Notes under the pieces: generated by a model
What the model saw: the letters and a program-made list of their open reading frames with translations, nothing else
Told to the model about the DNA's origin: nothing
Database searches by the model: none
Assembly: GCA_026014735.1 (NCBI GenBank)
Contig: JAOZHT010000002.1
Span: forward strand, 1-64,000
Length of the DNA: 64,000 nt
Source of the DNA: Candidatus Bathyarchaeota archaeon
GTDB taxonomy: Archaea; Thermoproteota; Bathyarchaeia; Bathyarchaeales; Bathycorpusculaceae
Reading direction: 5' to 3'
Shown: piece after piece, positions 15,908 to 24,598 of the stretch
Layout of the letters: each line of letters opens with the position of its first letter
How positions within the stretch are numbered: position 1 is the stretch's first letter
Program-made: the position numbers and the translations under genes

Positions 15908-16738
15908 TTATTCTTTAGCTTCAGGTTTTGCCTTGGAAGCCTTTTTGGCTTTAGGCTTTTCTTCCGCCGCGGGGACTTCCGCTGGCGCTTGCTTCTTTTC
16001 CTCAACTGGAGCGGATTCTGCTGGAGCTGCGGGGGCGGCTGCTTCGGGCTTGGGCTCGTACTTGAAGGTTTCAACGAATTTGGTCTCTGCCATATCGGGG
16101 AAGAACCGTTGGATATCCATGGATATGCCGCGTTTTGCGATCTGGATGCCTTCCACGTAGAAGGTGTCCTCGGGCATTTCGATGCTTAGGTTCTTGGCTT
16201 TCACAGTCACCTTGAATTTGTCCTCTTCCACCACTGGAACACGGCGGTGAATCAACGCTGCAATCCTCTGGGTTTCCTCGTCGATTTTTTTGTTAACGGT
16301 TAAATCGTAGATGAGGGTTCTGCCTGCCAACGCGGGGTTGAAGTCGAGTAGAACTCTGCCTGCGCCGATGGAGCGTATGGTGGCGTTTTTGCCTTGGAAT
16401 TCGATGCGTGCGCCAACGACGGGGTTGATTTGTTTTGCGAACAACTGCTTTATGGGGACGCGGCGGATTTTCTCGGGGTCACGTGGACCGAAAGCTTTGT
16501 CAGATGGGATTTCGACGGTTTCGGCTTTGCCGACTTCCGCGGAGAGAAGTGCATCGTCGAGGGCTTTAAGAACCCAGCCTTCGCCGACTACGACGAGTTT
16601 TGGCTCGTAGATTTCTCCTTCTTTGTGAAGGTGCTCTTTTTTTGCTACTTCATCTTTTGTTGTGTCGAAAACTTCGTTTGTTTCTTTAACTTTGGCTACA
16701 TAATCGATTAGTATGAAATCTCCTTTTTGTAGGGCCAT
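15908..16738 (-). CDS. FKBP-type peptidyl-prolyl isomerase, long archaeal form
   Basis: 276 aa. It catalyses cis-trans isomerisation of proline bonds and acts as a chaperone. The N-terminus GDFILIDYVAKVKETNEVFDTT and VVGEGWVLKALDDALLSAEVGKAETVEIPSDKAFGPRDP are the SlyD-type FKBP domain, followed by the insert-in-flap segment VGARIEFQGKNATIRSIGAGRVLLDFNPALAGRTLIYDLTV. Residues ~155-215 form the C-terminal domain of archaeal long FKBPs. The last ~55 residues are a low-complexity Ala/Pro/Lys/Glu tail, reminiscent of nucleic-acid- or ribosome-binding extensions. Single gene, cytosolic. Confidence 0.93.
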   Translation of the reverse strand: MALQKGDFILIDYVAKVKETNEVFDTTKDEVAKKEHLHKEGEIYEPKLVVVGEGWVLKALDDALLSAEVGKAETVEIPSDKAFGPRDPEKIRRVPIKQLFAKQINPVVGARIEFQGKNATIRSIGAGRVLLDFNPALAGRTLIYDLTVNKKIDEETQRIAALIHRRVPVVEEDKFKVTVKAKNLSIEMPEDTFYVEGIQIAKRGISMDIQRFFPDMAETKFVETFKYEPKPEAAAPAAPAESAPVEEKKQAPAEVPAAEEKPKAKKASKAKPEAKE

Positions 16739-16942
16739 CTTGAATCATCCTTTGACTTATCGGGGAAGTGTAGAGTTTCAAACGCGCATAAAAACTTTGT
16801 CCAGCCAAAAAAAGCTAAACATACACTTACAATTCCATGAAGGGGGCAAAATGGAATTTAAGGCTTTTCTTCAGTTCCAACTGCCCCAACAGCAGCAAAG
16901 AAGCCCGACAGATGAGCAGCCGCATGTTTTTTTGTGTGCTCT

Positions 16943-17119
16943 TTATGGTGTGCAGGCTTCGCTTATGCTGCGGATTTCATAGTGGTTAAAGAGTCGCCGC
17001 AGGGCATCTTTGACGACTTCACCTTGGCTTTCGTAGAGTCCATCGTTGATTAGTTGCTCCATGCCCGCCACGTAGGGCGCCGCCATGGTTACTTTCAGCT
17101 GTTTCTTTTTGTTTACCAT
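16943..17119 (-). CDS. 58-aa ribbon-helix-helix protein
   Basis: A short gene from ATG 17119 (GGGAG 4-8 bases upstream) to TAA 16943. The sequence runs KKKQLKVTMAAPYVAGMEQLI, then NDGLYESQGEVVKDALRRLFNHYEI: a basic strand and two helices with the 'GxYxSxxEVVRDALR' pattern typical of ParD/CopG-type RHH DNA-binding proteins. It is likely a dimeric transcription repressor or antitoxin-like protein. No toxin gene is visible beside it. Confidence 0.75.
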   Translation of the reverse strand: MVNKKKQLKVTMAAPYVAGMEQLINDGLYESQGEVVKDALRRLFNHYEIRSISEACTP

Positions 17120-17216
17120 ATACTCCCAACTCCCGTTGAAAATGCAGTATCAAGAATCTGCATATTTAACGTTAATTTCAATTCTGATTTAGACCAGAAA
17201 TCAGCACCTAAACACG

Positions 17217-17936
17217 TCACTGCCGCGCCACCCCAGCCTCCGCCACCTCAAACCGCGAATCACTCCGCATCAGACGCCCCCCACGCAACACAAAATCCGC
17301 CGAAGCCCCCGCCAGCGGCTCATAAAGATCCGTAGTCGTCAAAACCACCGCCACCCCCTCCTCACGATTCACCCTACATAGCATAGAAAGCACCAGCAGA
17401 GCGTTCTCATCATCCAAACTCGACGTGGGCTCATCAGCAAGCAGCAAACTGGGGCGGTTAACCAGCGCCCGCACCACCGCCACTCGCTGCCGCTCCCCGC
17501 CGCTGAGCTCAGAGGGGAACCGCTCCCCCAGCCCGGCCAGCCCAAAGTAGCCCAGAAGCTCCATCGCCCGCGACAACCGAGCAACCTTCTTTACGCCGGC
17601 CAGCGCCATCGGCAACTCCACGTTCTCCAGCACCGAAAGCGTGGGCAGCAGGTTGAAGAACTGGAACACCAAGCCGATGTGGTGCAGCCGCAGGTTCGCT
17701 CGTTGGCTGTCATTGAGGGTTGAGGCGTCTTTGCCGAAGATCTGCATGGTTCCAGCGGTGGGGGCTTCGAGGAGCGCGATGGTTTTGAAGAGGTTGGTTT
17801 TGCCTGCGCCTGATTTTCCCCTTATGCAAACGAATTCTCCGGGGCTAACGGTTAAGTTCAGGTTTTTGAGTACGGGGGTTGCGCCGTAGGTTTTGGATAT
17901 GTTTGTCAGTTGCACGGTGGGTTTAGGGGTTTGCAT
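17217..17936 (-). CDS. ABC transporter ATP-binding protein (LolD/MacB type)
   Basis: 239 aa. The nucleotide-binding subunit that powers the two FtsX-like permeases upstream. Walker A is GKSGAGKTN, where Asn follows the Thr, a slight departure from GKST. The Q-loop is FQFFNLLPTLSVLENVELP, the signature LSGGERQR, Walker B LLLADEPTSSLD, and the H-loop is degenerate (TTTDLYEP instead of a His), which may lower turnover. Its start overlaps the end of the membrane-protein gene by 14 bases. Last gene of the minus-strand operon 22852-17217. Confidence 0.92.
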   Translation of the reverse strand: MQTPKPTVQLTNISKTYGATPVLKNLNLTVSPGEFVCIRGKSGAGKTNLFKTIALLEAPTAGTMQIFGKDASTLNDSQRANLRLHHIGLVFQFFNLLPTLSVLENVELPMALAGVKKVARLSRAMELLGYFGLAGLGERFPSELSGGERQRVAVVRALVNRPSLLLADEPTSSLDDENALLVLSMLCRVNREEGVAVVLTTTDLYEPLAGASADFVLRGGRLMRSDSRFEVAEAGVARQ

Positions 17937-19536
17937 AGATTGTTACCTCGCTGTTAACGTAAACGCAGTTGTAGTTCGCCAGCTTATCGGTCCAGTTTGC
18001 GGGGAGCGCGGCGGGGCTGCCGTCATAGAGCACATAGCCGTTGCGGTACATCTGACCATATACGAAAAGAAGCTGCGGCGCGGAAGCGTTCTCGCCCAAA
18101 AACCGGTAGCCCCCCATTATGTCGACGCCGCATTCGAAGTAGTCGCTTAAGAGATAGTGGATTTTGGAGTCGCCTGCCACGGTCTGGTTAGCCACGGATG
18201 CCGCAGTCCAGTCGGCTGCATGGTACTCGCTGGGTGAGTAACGCCAGAAGTAGCCGAAGTAGGGCTCCTCAAGCGCCACCGCCGCATAGACGCTAAAGCA
18301 GCCAAGCACCGCCATGAAAGCCACAAGCACAACAGCAAAAGCCACCCAAAGGCGCCTCTGCATTTTCCGATTGCCCACCAGCTGCCAAAGCCCCAGCGCA
18401 GCCAGAATAAGAAACGGCGGCAGAATGAAGTTGATGGAGCGGTAAACAAAGCCATAGCCACCTAGGGCGTTAGAGAAGAGCGCCCAGATGCCAAAAGCCG
18501 CAACCGCCGCCACCCAGAAAAACGGCGCCAACAGAAAACTCTGGCGACGCCGCAGCTCCCTAAACCCGTAGATGACAAGGGGCAGTCCCAGCAGGGTGGG
18601 GAGGGCATAGAGGAGGTAGCGGAGGGGCAGGGTGGGCGCACTGGGCAAGATGGGGATTTGGGTGGTTAAAAGCACAAGCAACGCCAGCATCAGCGTCCAC
18701 CCCCCGCAGTAGAGGGCGGTTTTTAGGGCTGTGAAGGGTTTGGCGGCGTAGCAGAGGTAGATGATTAGGGATGCAAGGAGGACTTCGTAGGCGCCCACTG
18801 AGAGTAAATCGCTAAGGGTTATGGTGAAGTTAAGTGCTGGGTAGGCGAAGAGGGCAAAGTACAGTGAGTTGGCGCCTGCAAAGGCGGCTAGGTAGAGCAG
18901 GTTTGACTGGGGTGAATTCGCCTTATCACTGAGGCCTTTTTTGGTGATGAAGGATGCCGCAGTTAAACCCGACAGGATGGCGACGGCTAAAAAAGCTGTA
19001 AAATGATGAGTCAACACCAACACCAACGAAAGCACCAGGAAAAGACCCAGCGATTTAGCATTGTGCTTTTGTAGAAAAACAAAAATTAAGCAGAGGTAGA
19101 GGGGGCTGGCGAAGGTTTCTTTGGTGACGCCCGCCGTGAAGAGGGCATAAGGGAAGACAGTGGCTAACAGGAAAGCCGCAGCCAGAGAAGCCGCGGTGCT
19201 GCCCGTGAGTTTTTTGACGATTAAATAAAAAAGGGGAACCGCCAAAGCCGCAGCCAAAGGCACCGCATAAGCCATCGCCGACGCCGCGGGCAACGCCGAC
19301 AGCTCCGAGAGCACGGCGCCGAAAAGCTGGACGGCGGGCCAATAGTTGTTGTAGCCATCAAATACGCCGCTGGTAAGGGACACAGGCGTGTTCTGACTTA
19401 GCAGTTCAGTGTTGCGGATAAGCGGCCAAGCGTCCACCGAAAAGGGCATGCCGCTGATGAGGGCGGGGTAGAGCCGCACAGTCACCGCTACGGATATTGC
19501 CAACAATAGCAGGGAGAGGGCGAGGGCTTTTTTCAT
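17923..19536 (-). CDS. Polytopic GT-C/GT39-like membrane protein in the ABC operon
   Basis: 537 aa with about a dozen hydrophobic segments. The first loop after TM1 has an acidic FSVDAWPLIRN motif and the C-terminus (~430-537) is a soluble domain, the plan of lipid-linked-sugar glycosyltransferases (GT-C fold, dolichyl-phosphate mannosyltransferase-like). It may transfer a sugar from a polyprenyl phosphate on the outer face. It is embedded between FtsX-like permease and ATPase genes with 4- and 14-base overlaps, which is not a usual member of a LolCDE/MacB-like system. Function is inferred from topology only. Confidence 0.65.
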   Translation of the reverse strand: MKKALALSLLLLAISVAVTVRLYPALISGMPFSVDAWPLIRNTELLSQNTPVSLTSGVFDGYNNYWPAVQLFGAVLSELSALPAASAMAYAVPLAAALAVPLFYLIVKKLTGSTAASLAAAFLLATVFPYALFTAGVTKETFASPLYLCLIFVFLQKHNAKSLGLFLVLSLVLVLTHHFTAFLAVAILSGLTAASFITKKGLSDKANSPQSNLLYLAAFAGANSLYFALFAYPALNFTITLSDLLSVGAYEVLLASLIIYLCYAAKPFTALKTALYCGGWTLMLALLVLLTTQIPILPSAPTLPLRYLLYALPTLLGLPLVIYGFRELRRRQSFLLAPFFWVAAVAAFGIWALFSNALGGYGFVYRSINFILPPFLILAALGLWQLVGNRKMQRRLWVAFAVVLVAFMAVLGCFSVYAAVALEEPYFGYFWRYSPSEYHAADWTAASVANQTVAGDSKIHYLLSDYFECGVDIMGGYRFLGENASAPQLLFVYGQMYRNGYVLYDGSPAALPANWTDKLANYNCVYVNSEVTIYANP

Positions 19537-20741
19537 GGTTTTAGCTCCATGCGGGCAACGGTGAGGGCGCTAAGCAGCGAGAGGAGCCCAAAGTTGGCGG
19601 CGACGACCAGCGGGTCAAGTTGGAAGCTGATGGCGTGGGAAAGCACCTGCAAGTAGCCGAGCCGCTGAAAAACGTTGATGAACCCAGCGCTTAAGATGGC
19701 GCCCAGAAAAGAAGCCGCCAGCGCCCAAGCTACCATCCGAGCCGCCAAATCCGCCTTCATTGCGCAAGCGGAAACCCCGATGGAGCGCATAACCTCAATG
19801 TCGCCTGTATGCTGCTTCACAAACAAGGCTACGGCGCAGGCAGCGGTTCCGCAGGCAAAAAGCAGCACCACCACCGAAAGCACCAGCAGCGTGTCCTTTG
19901 TTACGCCGTAGCGACCAAGGTAGCCTTGCATGAACTGCTGTGAATCCTCGACGCCTATCAAAGATATGTTAATGTTGGCGTGGGCAAGCGGCAGCAGAGC
20001 CTCAAGGTCCCGCCTGAGTTGACTTTTGGGTGTCGGAGAAGGCGAGGATGAATCGGAGGGGGAGGAGACGGGGGCGGTTTGGTTGCTGATTTGCTGGTAG
20101 ATGCGGGCGGCGCTGGTTTGGGCAGAGTCGATTTTTACGCGCAGCAGGCTGGCGTCGCTGTAGCCTAAGCCGCGGAGCCACTGGGCAATGTAGAGCGGCG
20201 CCAACGCTTCATCGTTAAGCGCAGAGGCAGATTCGAAGATGCCGCTAACCTGCAAAGTCACGTATCGCTGGGAGAGAACCCCCAAAACCAAGAAATCATC
20301 GCCTACATTTAGGTCCAGCCGCTGCGCTAAGCCTTCGCCGACTATAACGGAGTTGGCGTCGGTTAAGTTGAGGGCTTGACCTTCACGGATGGCGATGGAG
20401 TTGAGTTTGGCGAGTTCCTCGGGCAGCACGCCGCGGACGAAGACGGATTGCCCATTGATCATGGCGGGCGCTAGGACTTCGGGGCTCACGGCGACCACAC
20501 CATTAACTTGAGCTGCTGTGTCAGCTAATTCGAGTGGAACCACGCCGGTGAAGGGGGTGCTGCCTGCTTTGCTGTAGATGGCTACCACGTCGGCGTCTTC
20601 GCCTACATAGCTTGAGAAGCCATCGTAGAAGCCTAGAAAGCTGTAGGCTGTGACCGAGAAAAGCGTGGAAACCAACGTGAAAACCACAATTAAAGCGGCG
20701 ACGCGTTTGGTGCGTAGATAACGGAAACGCAGCAGATTCAC
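19533..20741 (-). CDS. FtsX/MacB-like ABC permease (second copy)
   Basis: 402 aa. One N-terminal membrane segment (~15-37), a large extracytoplasmic MacB-PCD-like domain (residues ~38-280, with GVVPLELADTAAQVNGVVAVSPEVLAP), and three C-terminal membrane segments (~285-400) containing the FtsX-type region with VMRSIGVSACAMKADL. A Ser/Pro-rich insert at ~225-245 looks like a flexible loop. It pairs with the upstream permease to form a heterodimer and with the LolD-like ATPase. Both gene junctions are ATGA overlaps. Confidence 0.88.
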   Translation of the reverse strand: MNLLRFRYLRTKRVAALIVVFTLVSTLFSVTAYSFLGFYDGFSSYVGEDADVVAIYSKAGSTPFTGVVPLELADTAAQVNGVVAVSPEVLAPAMINGQSVFVRGVLPEELAKLNSIAIREGQALNLTDANSVIVGEGLAQRLDLNVGDDFLVLGVLSQRYVTLQVSGIFESASALNDEALAPLYIAQWLRGLGYSDASLLRVKIDSAQTSAARIYQQISNQTAPVSSPSDSSSPSPTPKSQLRRDLEALLPLAHANINISLIGVEDSQQFMQGYLGRYGVTKDTLLVLSVVVLLFACGTAACAVALFVKQHTGDIEVMRSIGVSACAMKADLAARMVAWALAASFLGAILSAGFINVFQRLGYLQVLSHAISFQLDPLVVAANFGLLSLLSALTVARMELKP

Positions 20742-21856
20742 GCCTGATTCGCCTCCGACGCCACAAAGCGCCCCCTCAGTGAGGGGTAGAGGCAGCCAGC
20801 GAGGGAGGCAGCGAACGCGAGAATCAGAATCTCCAAAGCTTGACTGCCCTCAAGAAACGGCGCTAATCCGCTGCTGCCCAAGAGCCAACGCGCAAAAGTC
20901 GCCGCCGCCTGCGTGCCCACCACGCCAAGGGAAATTCCTACAAGGCAGCCTACCAAAGCAATAGCCCCTGCATAGCCCAAGATCAGCTGTGTTGTAAGCG
21001 GCTTTTTTGCGCCCAATGTTCCAAGCATGCAGAACTCGTATTTTGCTTCGTTGACGACGCGGGTAGCTATGACGTAGGATGCCGCGGCAACCACCACGTA
21101 CACGGAAACTGACCAAACAGTGATGAAAGCCACCAGCTGGTTGTTGATGTCGGCCGCAAACGCGGCGGTCTGCTGGGTGCACTCGATTTTCAGGTTGGAG
21201 GGCAGCGTCCGGGTTAAGTTGGCTATTCCCGCGGGGTTTTGGGTGGAGAATTCGATGAGGGAAACCGAGCCGGCGCTGGGGGAGAGCTCCTGGAGGGTTG
21301 TAAGCGGCAGGATTAATTCGGTGTCGGTTTGCCCGTTGGCCTGCACAACCCCAACGATGGAGAGGGAGAAGGCTTTGCCGTGGATGGTTAAATTCACCTG
21401 GTCGCCCCTATGGATAGAGGCTGCTTTTGAAAGGATAACCCCTGCCACCGCTTGTGCACCATTTGGACTGGCGGAGCCGTTGACGGCGGCGTTGTGGCGA
21501 CGAAAGAAGGCTTGTGGGTCATCTATGCCTCGCATAGTCACGGGGTAGGAGCCGTCGGCGGTTTGGATGGCCCCGCGGGTTAGGCGATGGCAGGTCAAAT
21601 CGGAAAGGAGTCTACTGCCATTTATCTCTGCGACCACGGCAGCGTCGATTTCGCTTTCACCAAGCCCACCTGAGCCTTCAGTGACTATGTAGGTGTCGCC
21701 TACACTGGCAAGTTGGCTTAGCGCCGAGGTTTGGGAGCTAATGTTGTTTACCAAGCAATTCACCGCAGTCACCAAGGCAACAAGCAACGCGATTGATATG
21801 ATAGCTGACGCTGTTCCTCGCCGGCGAAATAGCATTTTGAAGGCAAGCAACCGCAT
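20738..21856 (-). CDS. FtsX/MacB-like ABC permease (first copy)
   Basis: 372 aa. The same topology as its neighbour: an N-terminal membrane segment (IISIALLVALVTAVNCLV), an extracytoplasmic PCD domain (GDTYIVTEGSGGLGESEID; GVILSKAASIHRGDQVNLTIHGK), then three membrane segments with the FtsX motif EFCMLGTLGAKKPLTTQLI. Such ABC systems do not transport by alternate access but drive mechanical work on or extraction of surface lipoproteins, peptides or cell-wall enzymes. The substrate is unknown. It begins 30 bases after the secreted DUF1616-like gene and overlaps the next permease by 4 bases. Confidence 0.88.
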   Translation of the reverse strand: MRLLAFKMLFRRRGTASAIISIALLVALVTAVNCLVNNISSQTSALSQLASVGDTYIVTEGSGGLGESEIDAAVVAEINGSRLLSDLTCHRLTRGAIQTADGSYPVTMRGIDDPQAFFRRHNAAVNGSASPNGAQAVAGVILSKAASIHRGDQVNLTIHGKAFSLSIVGVVQANGQTDTELILPLTTLQELSPSAGSVSLIEFSTQNPAGIANLTRTLPSNLKIECTQQTAAFAADINNQLVAFITVWSVSVYVVVAAASYVIATRVVNEAKYEFCMLGTLGAKKPLTTQLILGYAGAIALVGCLVGISLGVVGTQAAATFARWLLGSSGLAPFLEGSQALEILILAFAASLAGCLYPSLRGRFVASEANQA

Positions 21857-21886
21857 TTTTCTACCTCAGCAAACATGAATCGGTAG

Positions 21887-22852
21887 CTAAGAGGCAGGTG
21901 AAGTCACGTTCAGCCAGATTTGCCCCCACCGCTGGTGATACTGGAACTGGCTAATAGTTTGGTTGTAAAGCCACAGCTCAAAGATAAGCCGCTGATTAAC
22001 CCCAGGCTCCGTCAAAGTTACTTGGACGGGGTAAGTCCAGGTTTGGTTGACATCAAGCACCTGCCAGTTCTGCTGGAGCACAGAAGCGTTAGCGGGGTTC
22101 ACAGCGGTGTTGTTGTCGCCAAGTTTAACCTGCACCTCATATAGCATGGGCTTCCCCATCTGGTTACCCACGTAAACATATAGGCGGACGGTTTCGCTGG
22201 CAACAACTACCGAAGGATAATCACCCAGCTTCAGGTTCGGTCCCAAAATGCCCAGTTCAGAGAATTCTTCACCCTGCCCCCGCGGCAACAAAACCCCAGA
22301 AACCGCAATAAACGCCACGAGGACGGTGAGGGCTAAAACGGCGGCGCATAATTGCCGAGGCGTAATAACGAGGGCTTTATCGTTTGGCGCCGATCCGGTG
22401 GCTTTTATAAGGTAGTTCCTTCGGAGCTTATACCATATCCGCCAAAACACCCCCGGACCTTTCAGATACGTGATTACCCCAGCCGCCAACAGGCCAGCTA
22501 CAGCCGCCGCGACAACCGCAGGAACTCCAACGGATGCGGATTGCCCAGCGGCCTGTGCCTGGGCGGTTACGTTTTGGGCTATGGCTTGGGCTTGGCTGGT
22601 TAACTGCTGGGCCTGTTGCGGGTTGGTTTCTTCTAGCAGCTGGGCGTGCTGGGTTAGGTTTAGGGCGTTGTTGATTTGCGCGGTCAGTTGAGTGATGTCT
22701 GCGCCTGATTGGTGGGCCGCGAGGATGGCTTGGTATGCAGCGGTTATGTCGACTTCTGCTTCGCTGAGAGTGGGCTGTTGGGCGCTTGCAAGGGCGCAGA
22801 GTGCGACCGCGATTATCAGCCAGCCGCCAACCAGTATCTTTCTGTTTACCAT
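21887..22852 (-). CDS. Membrane protein with C-terminal DUF1616-like extracellular domain
   Basis: 321 aa from ATG 22852; the longer frames upstream (22882, 22975) have no better start. A signal peptide (residues 1-25) is followed by a helical Gln/Ala-rich segment (~25-110, coiled-coil-like), a membrane segment (VVAAAVAGLLAAGVITYL), a second one (AAVLALTVLVAFIAVSGVLL) and a beta domain with FSELGILGPNLKLGDYPSVV that matches the soluble C-terminal half of DUF1616 proteins as I know them. First gene of the ABC operon; divergent from the gene carrying the membrane half of DUF1616. Confidence 0.7.
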   Translation of the reverse strand: MVNRKILVGGWLIIAVALCALASAQQPTLSEAEVDITAAYQAILAAHQSGADITQLTAQINNALNLTQHAQLLEETNPQQAQQLTSQAQAIAQNVTAQAQAAGQSASVGVPAVVAAAVAGLLAAGVITYLKGPGVFWRIWYKLRRNYLIKATGSAPNDKALVITPRQLCAAVLALTVLVAFIAVSGVLLPRGQGEEFSELGILGPNLKLGDYPSVVVASETVRLYVYVGNQMGKPMLYEVQVKLGDNNTAVNPANASVLQQNWQVLDVNQTWTYPVQVTLTEPGVNQRLIFELWLYNQTISQFQYHQRWGQIWLNVTSPAS

Positions 22853-22884
22853 TTGTCTGCCATCCACTATCAACGAATTCATGC

Positions 22885-22903
22885 ATAAGACATATATAAA
22901 AAT
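22885..22903. promoter_or_regulatory. Shared divergent promoter with TATA element
   Basis: The 83-base gap between two divergent operons contains CATAAGACATATATAAAAA. Its TATATAAA lies ~40 bases before ATG 22936 and ~40 bases before ATG 22852, so it could serve either side. Confidence 0.5.
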
Positions 22904-22935
22904 TGATTCGAAAACAAGCCCAGAGGAAAAACCCA

Positions 22936-23517
22936 ATGAGCACCAACCCCCATGAAGCGGTTTTAGCAGCCGCAAAAAATCTGCAGCAACCCACCGTCGA
23001 CGACCTCGTCGAGCACCTTACCGCAAAGGGGCTCAAACAATCTGACGCCATAAAAGCGGTTTATGTGGAATGGAAAAAAGGCACCCTAAACCTCACAGAA
23101 CCTAACCCCCCAAGGAACATAGCGAAGTATTTTTTCAGCCTACAAAACGCGTGGTTCTGGGCAATCACCGCATTGCTCGCCGTCACAGCACTGGCCATCT
23201 TCACGGTTAACAGCTCAACGCTGCTTTACGTCAGGTACGTTTTAGGCGGCGTCTTTGTCCTTTTTCTGCCCGGCTTCATGCTTATTTCAGCGCTCTACCC
23301 CCGCAGCGAAGAACTGGACATGCTTGAGCGGGTGGCCCTCTCGATTGGGCTTAGCCTCGCTCTTGTTCCGCTGGTTGGGTTGGGGCTGAATTATACGCCG
23401 TGGGGCATCAGGCTTGAGCCGATTGTGGCGTCTATGGCTTTGCTGGTGGAGGCGCTGGCGTTGGCTACGGTGACGCGTAAGTTTCGGTATCATATGCTGG
23501 GGTTAGTCGGTAGCTGA
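22936..23517 (+). CDS. DUF1616 membrane domain protein with N-terminal helical domain
   Basis: 193 aa from ATG 22936 (GAGG ~14 bases before). Residues 1-55 resemble a small winged-helix or helical domain (AAKNLQQPTVDDLVEHLTAKGLKQSDAI). Then come four to five membrane segments with RYVLGGVFVLFLPGFMLISALYPRSEELDMLERVALSIGLSLALVPL, the signature of DUF1616. The usual C-terminal soluble domain is missing; a similar domain sits in the divergent gene at 21887-22852. Function unknown; first gene on this side before the MoxR operon. Confidence 0.8.
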   Translation: MSTNPHEAVLAAAKNLQQPTVDDLVEHLTAKGLKQSDAIKAVYVEWKKGTLNLTEPNPPRNIAKYFFSLQNAWFWAITALLAVTALAIFTVNSSTLLYVRYVLGGVFVLFLPGFMLISALYPRSEELDMLERVALSIGLSLALVPLVGLGLNYTPWGIRLEPIVASMALLVEALALATVTRKFRYHMLGLVGS

Positions 23518-23530
23518 TTTTTTGATGAAG

Positions 23531-23540
23531 ACTTATTAAA
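23531..23540 (+). promoter_or_regulatory. TATA box for an apparently leaderless transcript
   Basis: ACTTATTAAA is centred ~28 bases before ATG 23565, the spacing at which an archaeal transcript begins at the start codon itself. No Shine-Dalgarno sequence is present. It would drive the MoxR-DUF58 operon. Confidence 0.55.
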
Positions 23541-23564
23541 TCCTATGCTAATTTGACTTTAACT

Positions 23565-24338
23565 ATGTCAGACAAATGTCCACCAAAAAACCGCCAAAGA
23601 AGAACTGTATTACATGCCTCGTTCGCAGGCATGCTCACGCTAACAGGCATCCTTCTTTGCCTGCTTGCAGCCATCATACTGAACTCAACCCCCTTCACGG
23701 CGCTAGGCATTTCCACAATCATCCTCGGCGCAGTCGCTTTCGCTATCGAGAAAGGGCAACCAAAAATTCCGCCGCAAGCCAGCGCAATCCTGCTCCAGTC
23801 AGGCATCGAAAACATCTCAGCGCTGGTTGAAGAGCTAGGGCTGAAAACCAAAGCCATCTACCTGCCCATGTCGATAACGGGAGATAAACCAAAAGCCCTT
23901 ATCCCGCTTGACTCCCAAATCGAGCTAGACAAAAAAACAATGCCTAGACGCCTCATCGTCAAGTACGGTTCAAGACCCCAAGACATCGGCTTGCTGGTTA
24001 TCACACCGGGCTCCGCTGCCGGCGGGTATGTTGAATCCAAGGCGGATGCTACAGCCGGGGACTTGGAGGCGGCGGTCTCCAATGTTTTAGCGGGCACTAT
24101 GGCGTTGGCTGATGGTGTAAGAGTAAGCATGGATAACGTGGCAGTGCTATTGGAGGTATTGAATCCGAGGCTTGAGAATCAAAACATGTGGATTTACGGC
24201 TGTATAGGCAGCCCCATAGCCTCCATAGCTGCATCCATCATTGCGCAGGCTCTCGATAAGCCCGTTACTATCGAAGCAGAAAAAGCAAACCGCAGCAAGC
24301 TGATCGTGGAACTGAAAGTTTTGGAGAGAAAACCTTGA
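23565..24338 (+). CDS. Membrane-anchored protein of the MoxR operon, unknown function
   Basis: 257 aa from ATG 23565 (leaderless start suggested by the TATA box). Two membrane segments (~18-60) precede a soluble cytoplasmic domain: LLQSGIENISALVEELGLKTKAIYLP, then LLVITPGSAAGGYV and a C-terminal part ending in IIAQALDKPVTIE. Similar proteins are found in archaeal MoxR/DUF58 clusters, but no function is known to me. First gene of a run of six that overlap or abut: its TGA overlaps the TTG start of the next gene. Confidence 0.7.
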   Translation: MSDKCPPKNRQRRTVLHASFAGMLTLTGILLCLLAAIILNSTPFTALGISTIILGAVAFAIEKGQPKIPPQASAILLQSGIENISALVEELGLKTKAIYLPMSITGDKPKALIPLDSQIELDKKTMPRRLIVKYGSRPQDIGLLVITPGSAAGGYVESKADATAGDLEAAVSNVLAGTMALADGVRVSMDNVAVLLEVLNPRLENQNMWIYGCIGSPIASIAASIIAQALDKPVTIEAEKANRSKLIVELKVLERKP

Positions 24339-24598
24339 GGACCCCGCACAGATACCTGCTTTCGCTAGCCGCAACCTACGCCGTAACCACTTTCCTGTTA
24401 GCATTCTACAGCGCCACCAGCCTGGACCTGTATGCTTCAGTCTTCATCGTCGAATACTTCATCCTTACCCTGCTGCACACGCCGCTCAGCGCGAAAACCC
24501 AAAAATTCACCAACCTTATCGGCTACGTGCTCTTCGCTGTCTTTCTGCTGATTGCTGGCATAAAAATCATGGAGATTTTGGGTGCAAACGTCTTATGA
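24335..24598 (+). CDS. Small membrane protein
   Basis: 87 aa, starting at TTG 24335 within the end of the preceding gene. Three predicted membrane segments (LLSLAATYAVTTFLLAF; VFIVEYFILTLLH; IGYVLFAVFLLIAGIKIM) and few charges. No known family. Its stop overlaps the next start (ATGA at 24595-24598), so it belongs to the MoxR operon, presumably as a membrane component. Confidence 0.65.
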   Translation: MRTPHRYLLSLAATYAVTTFLLAFYSATSLDLYASVFIVEYFILTLLHTPLSAKTQKFTNLIGYVLFAVFLLIAGIKIMEILGANVL

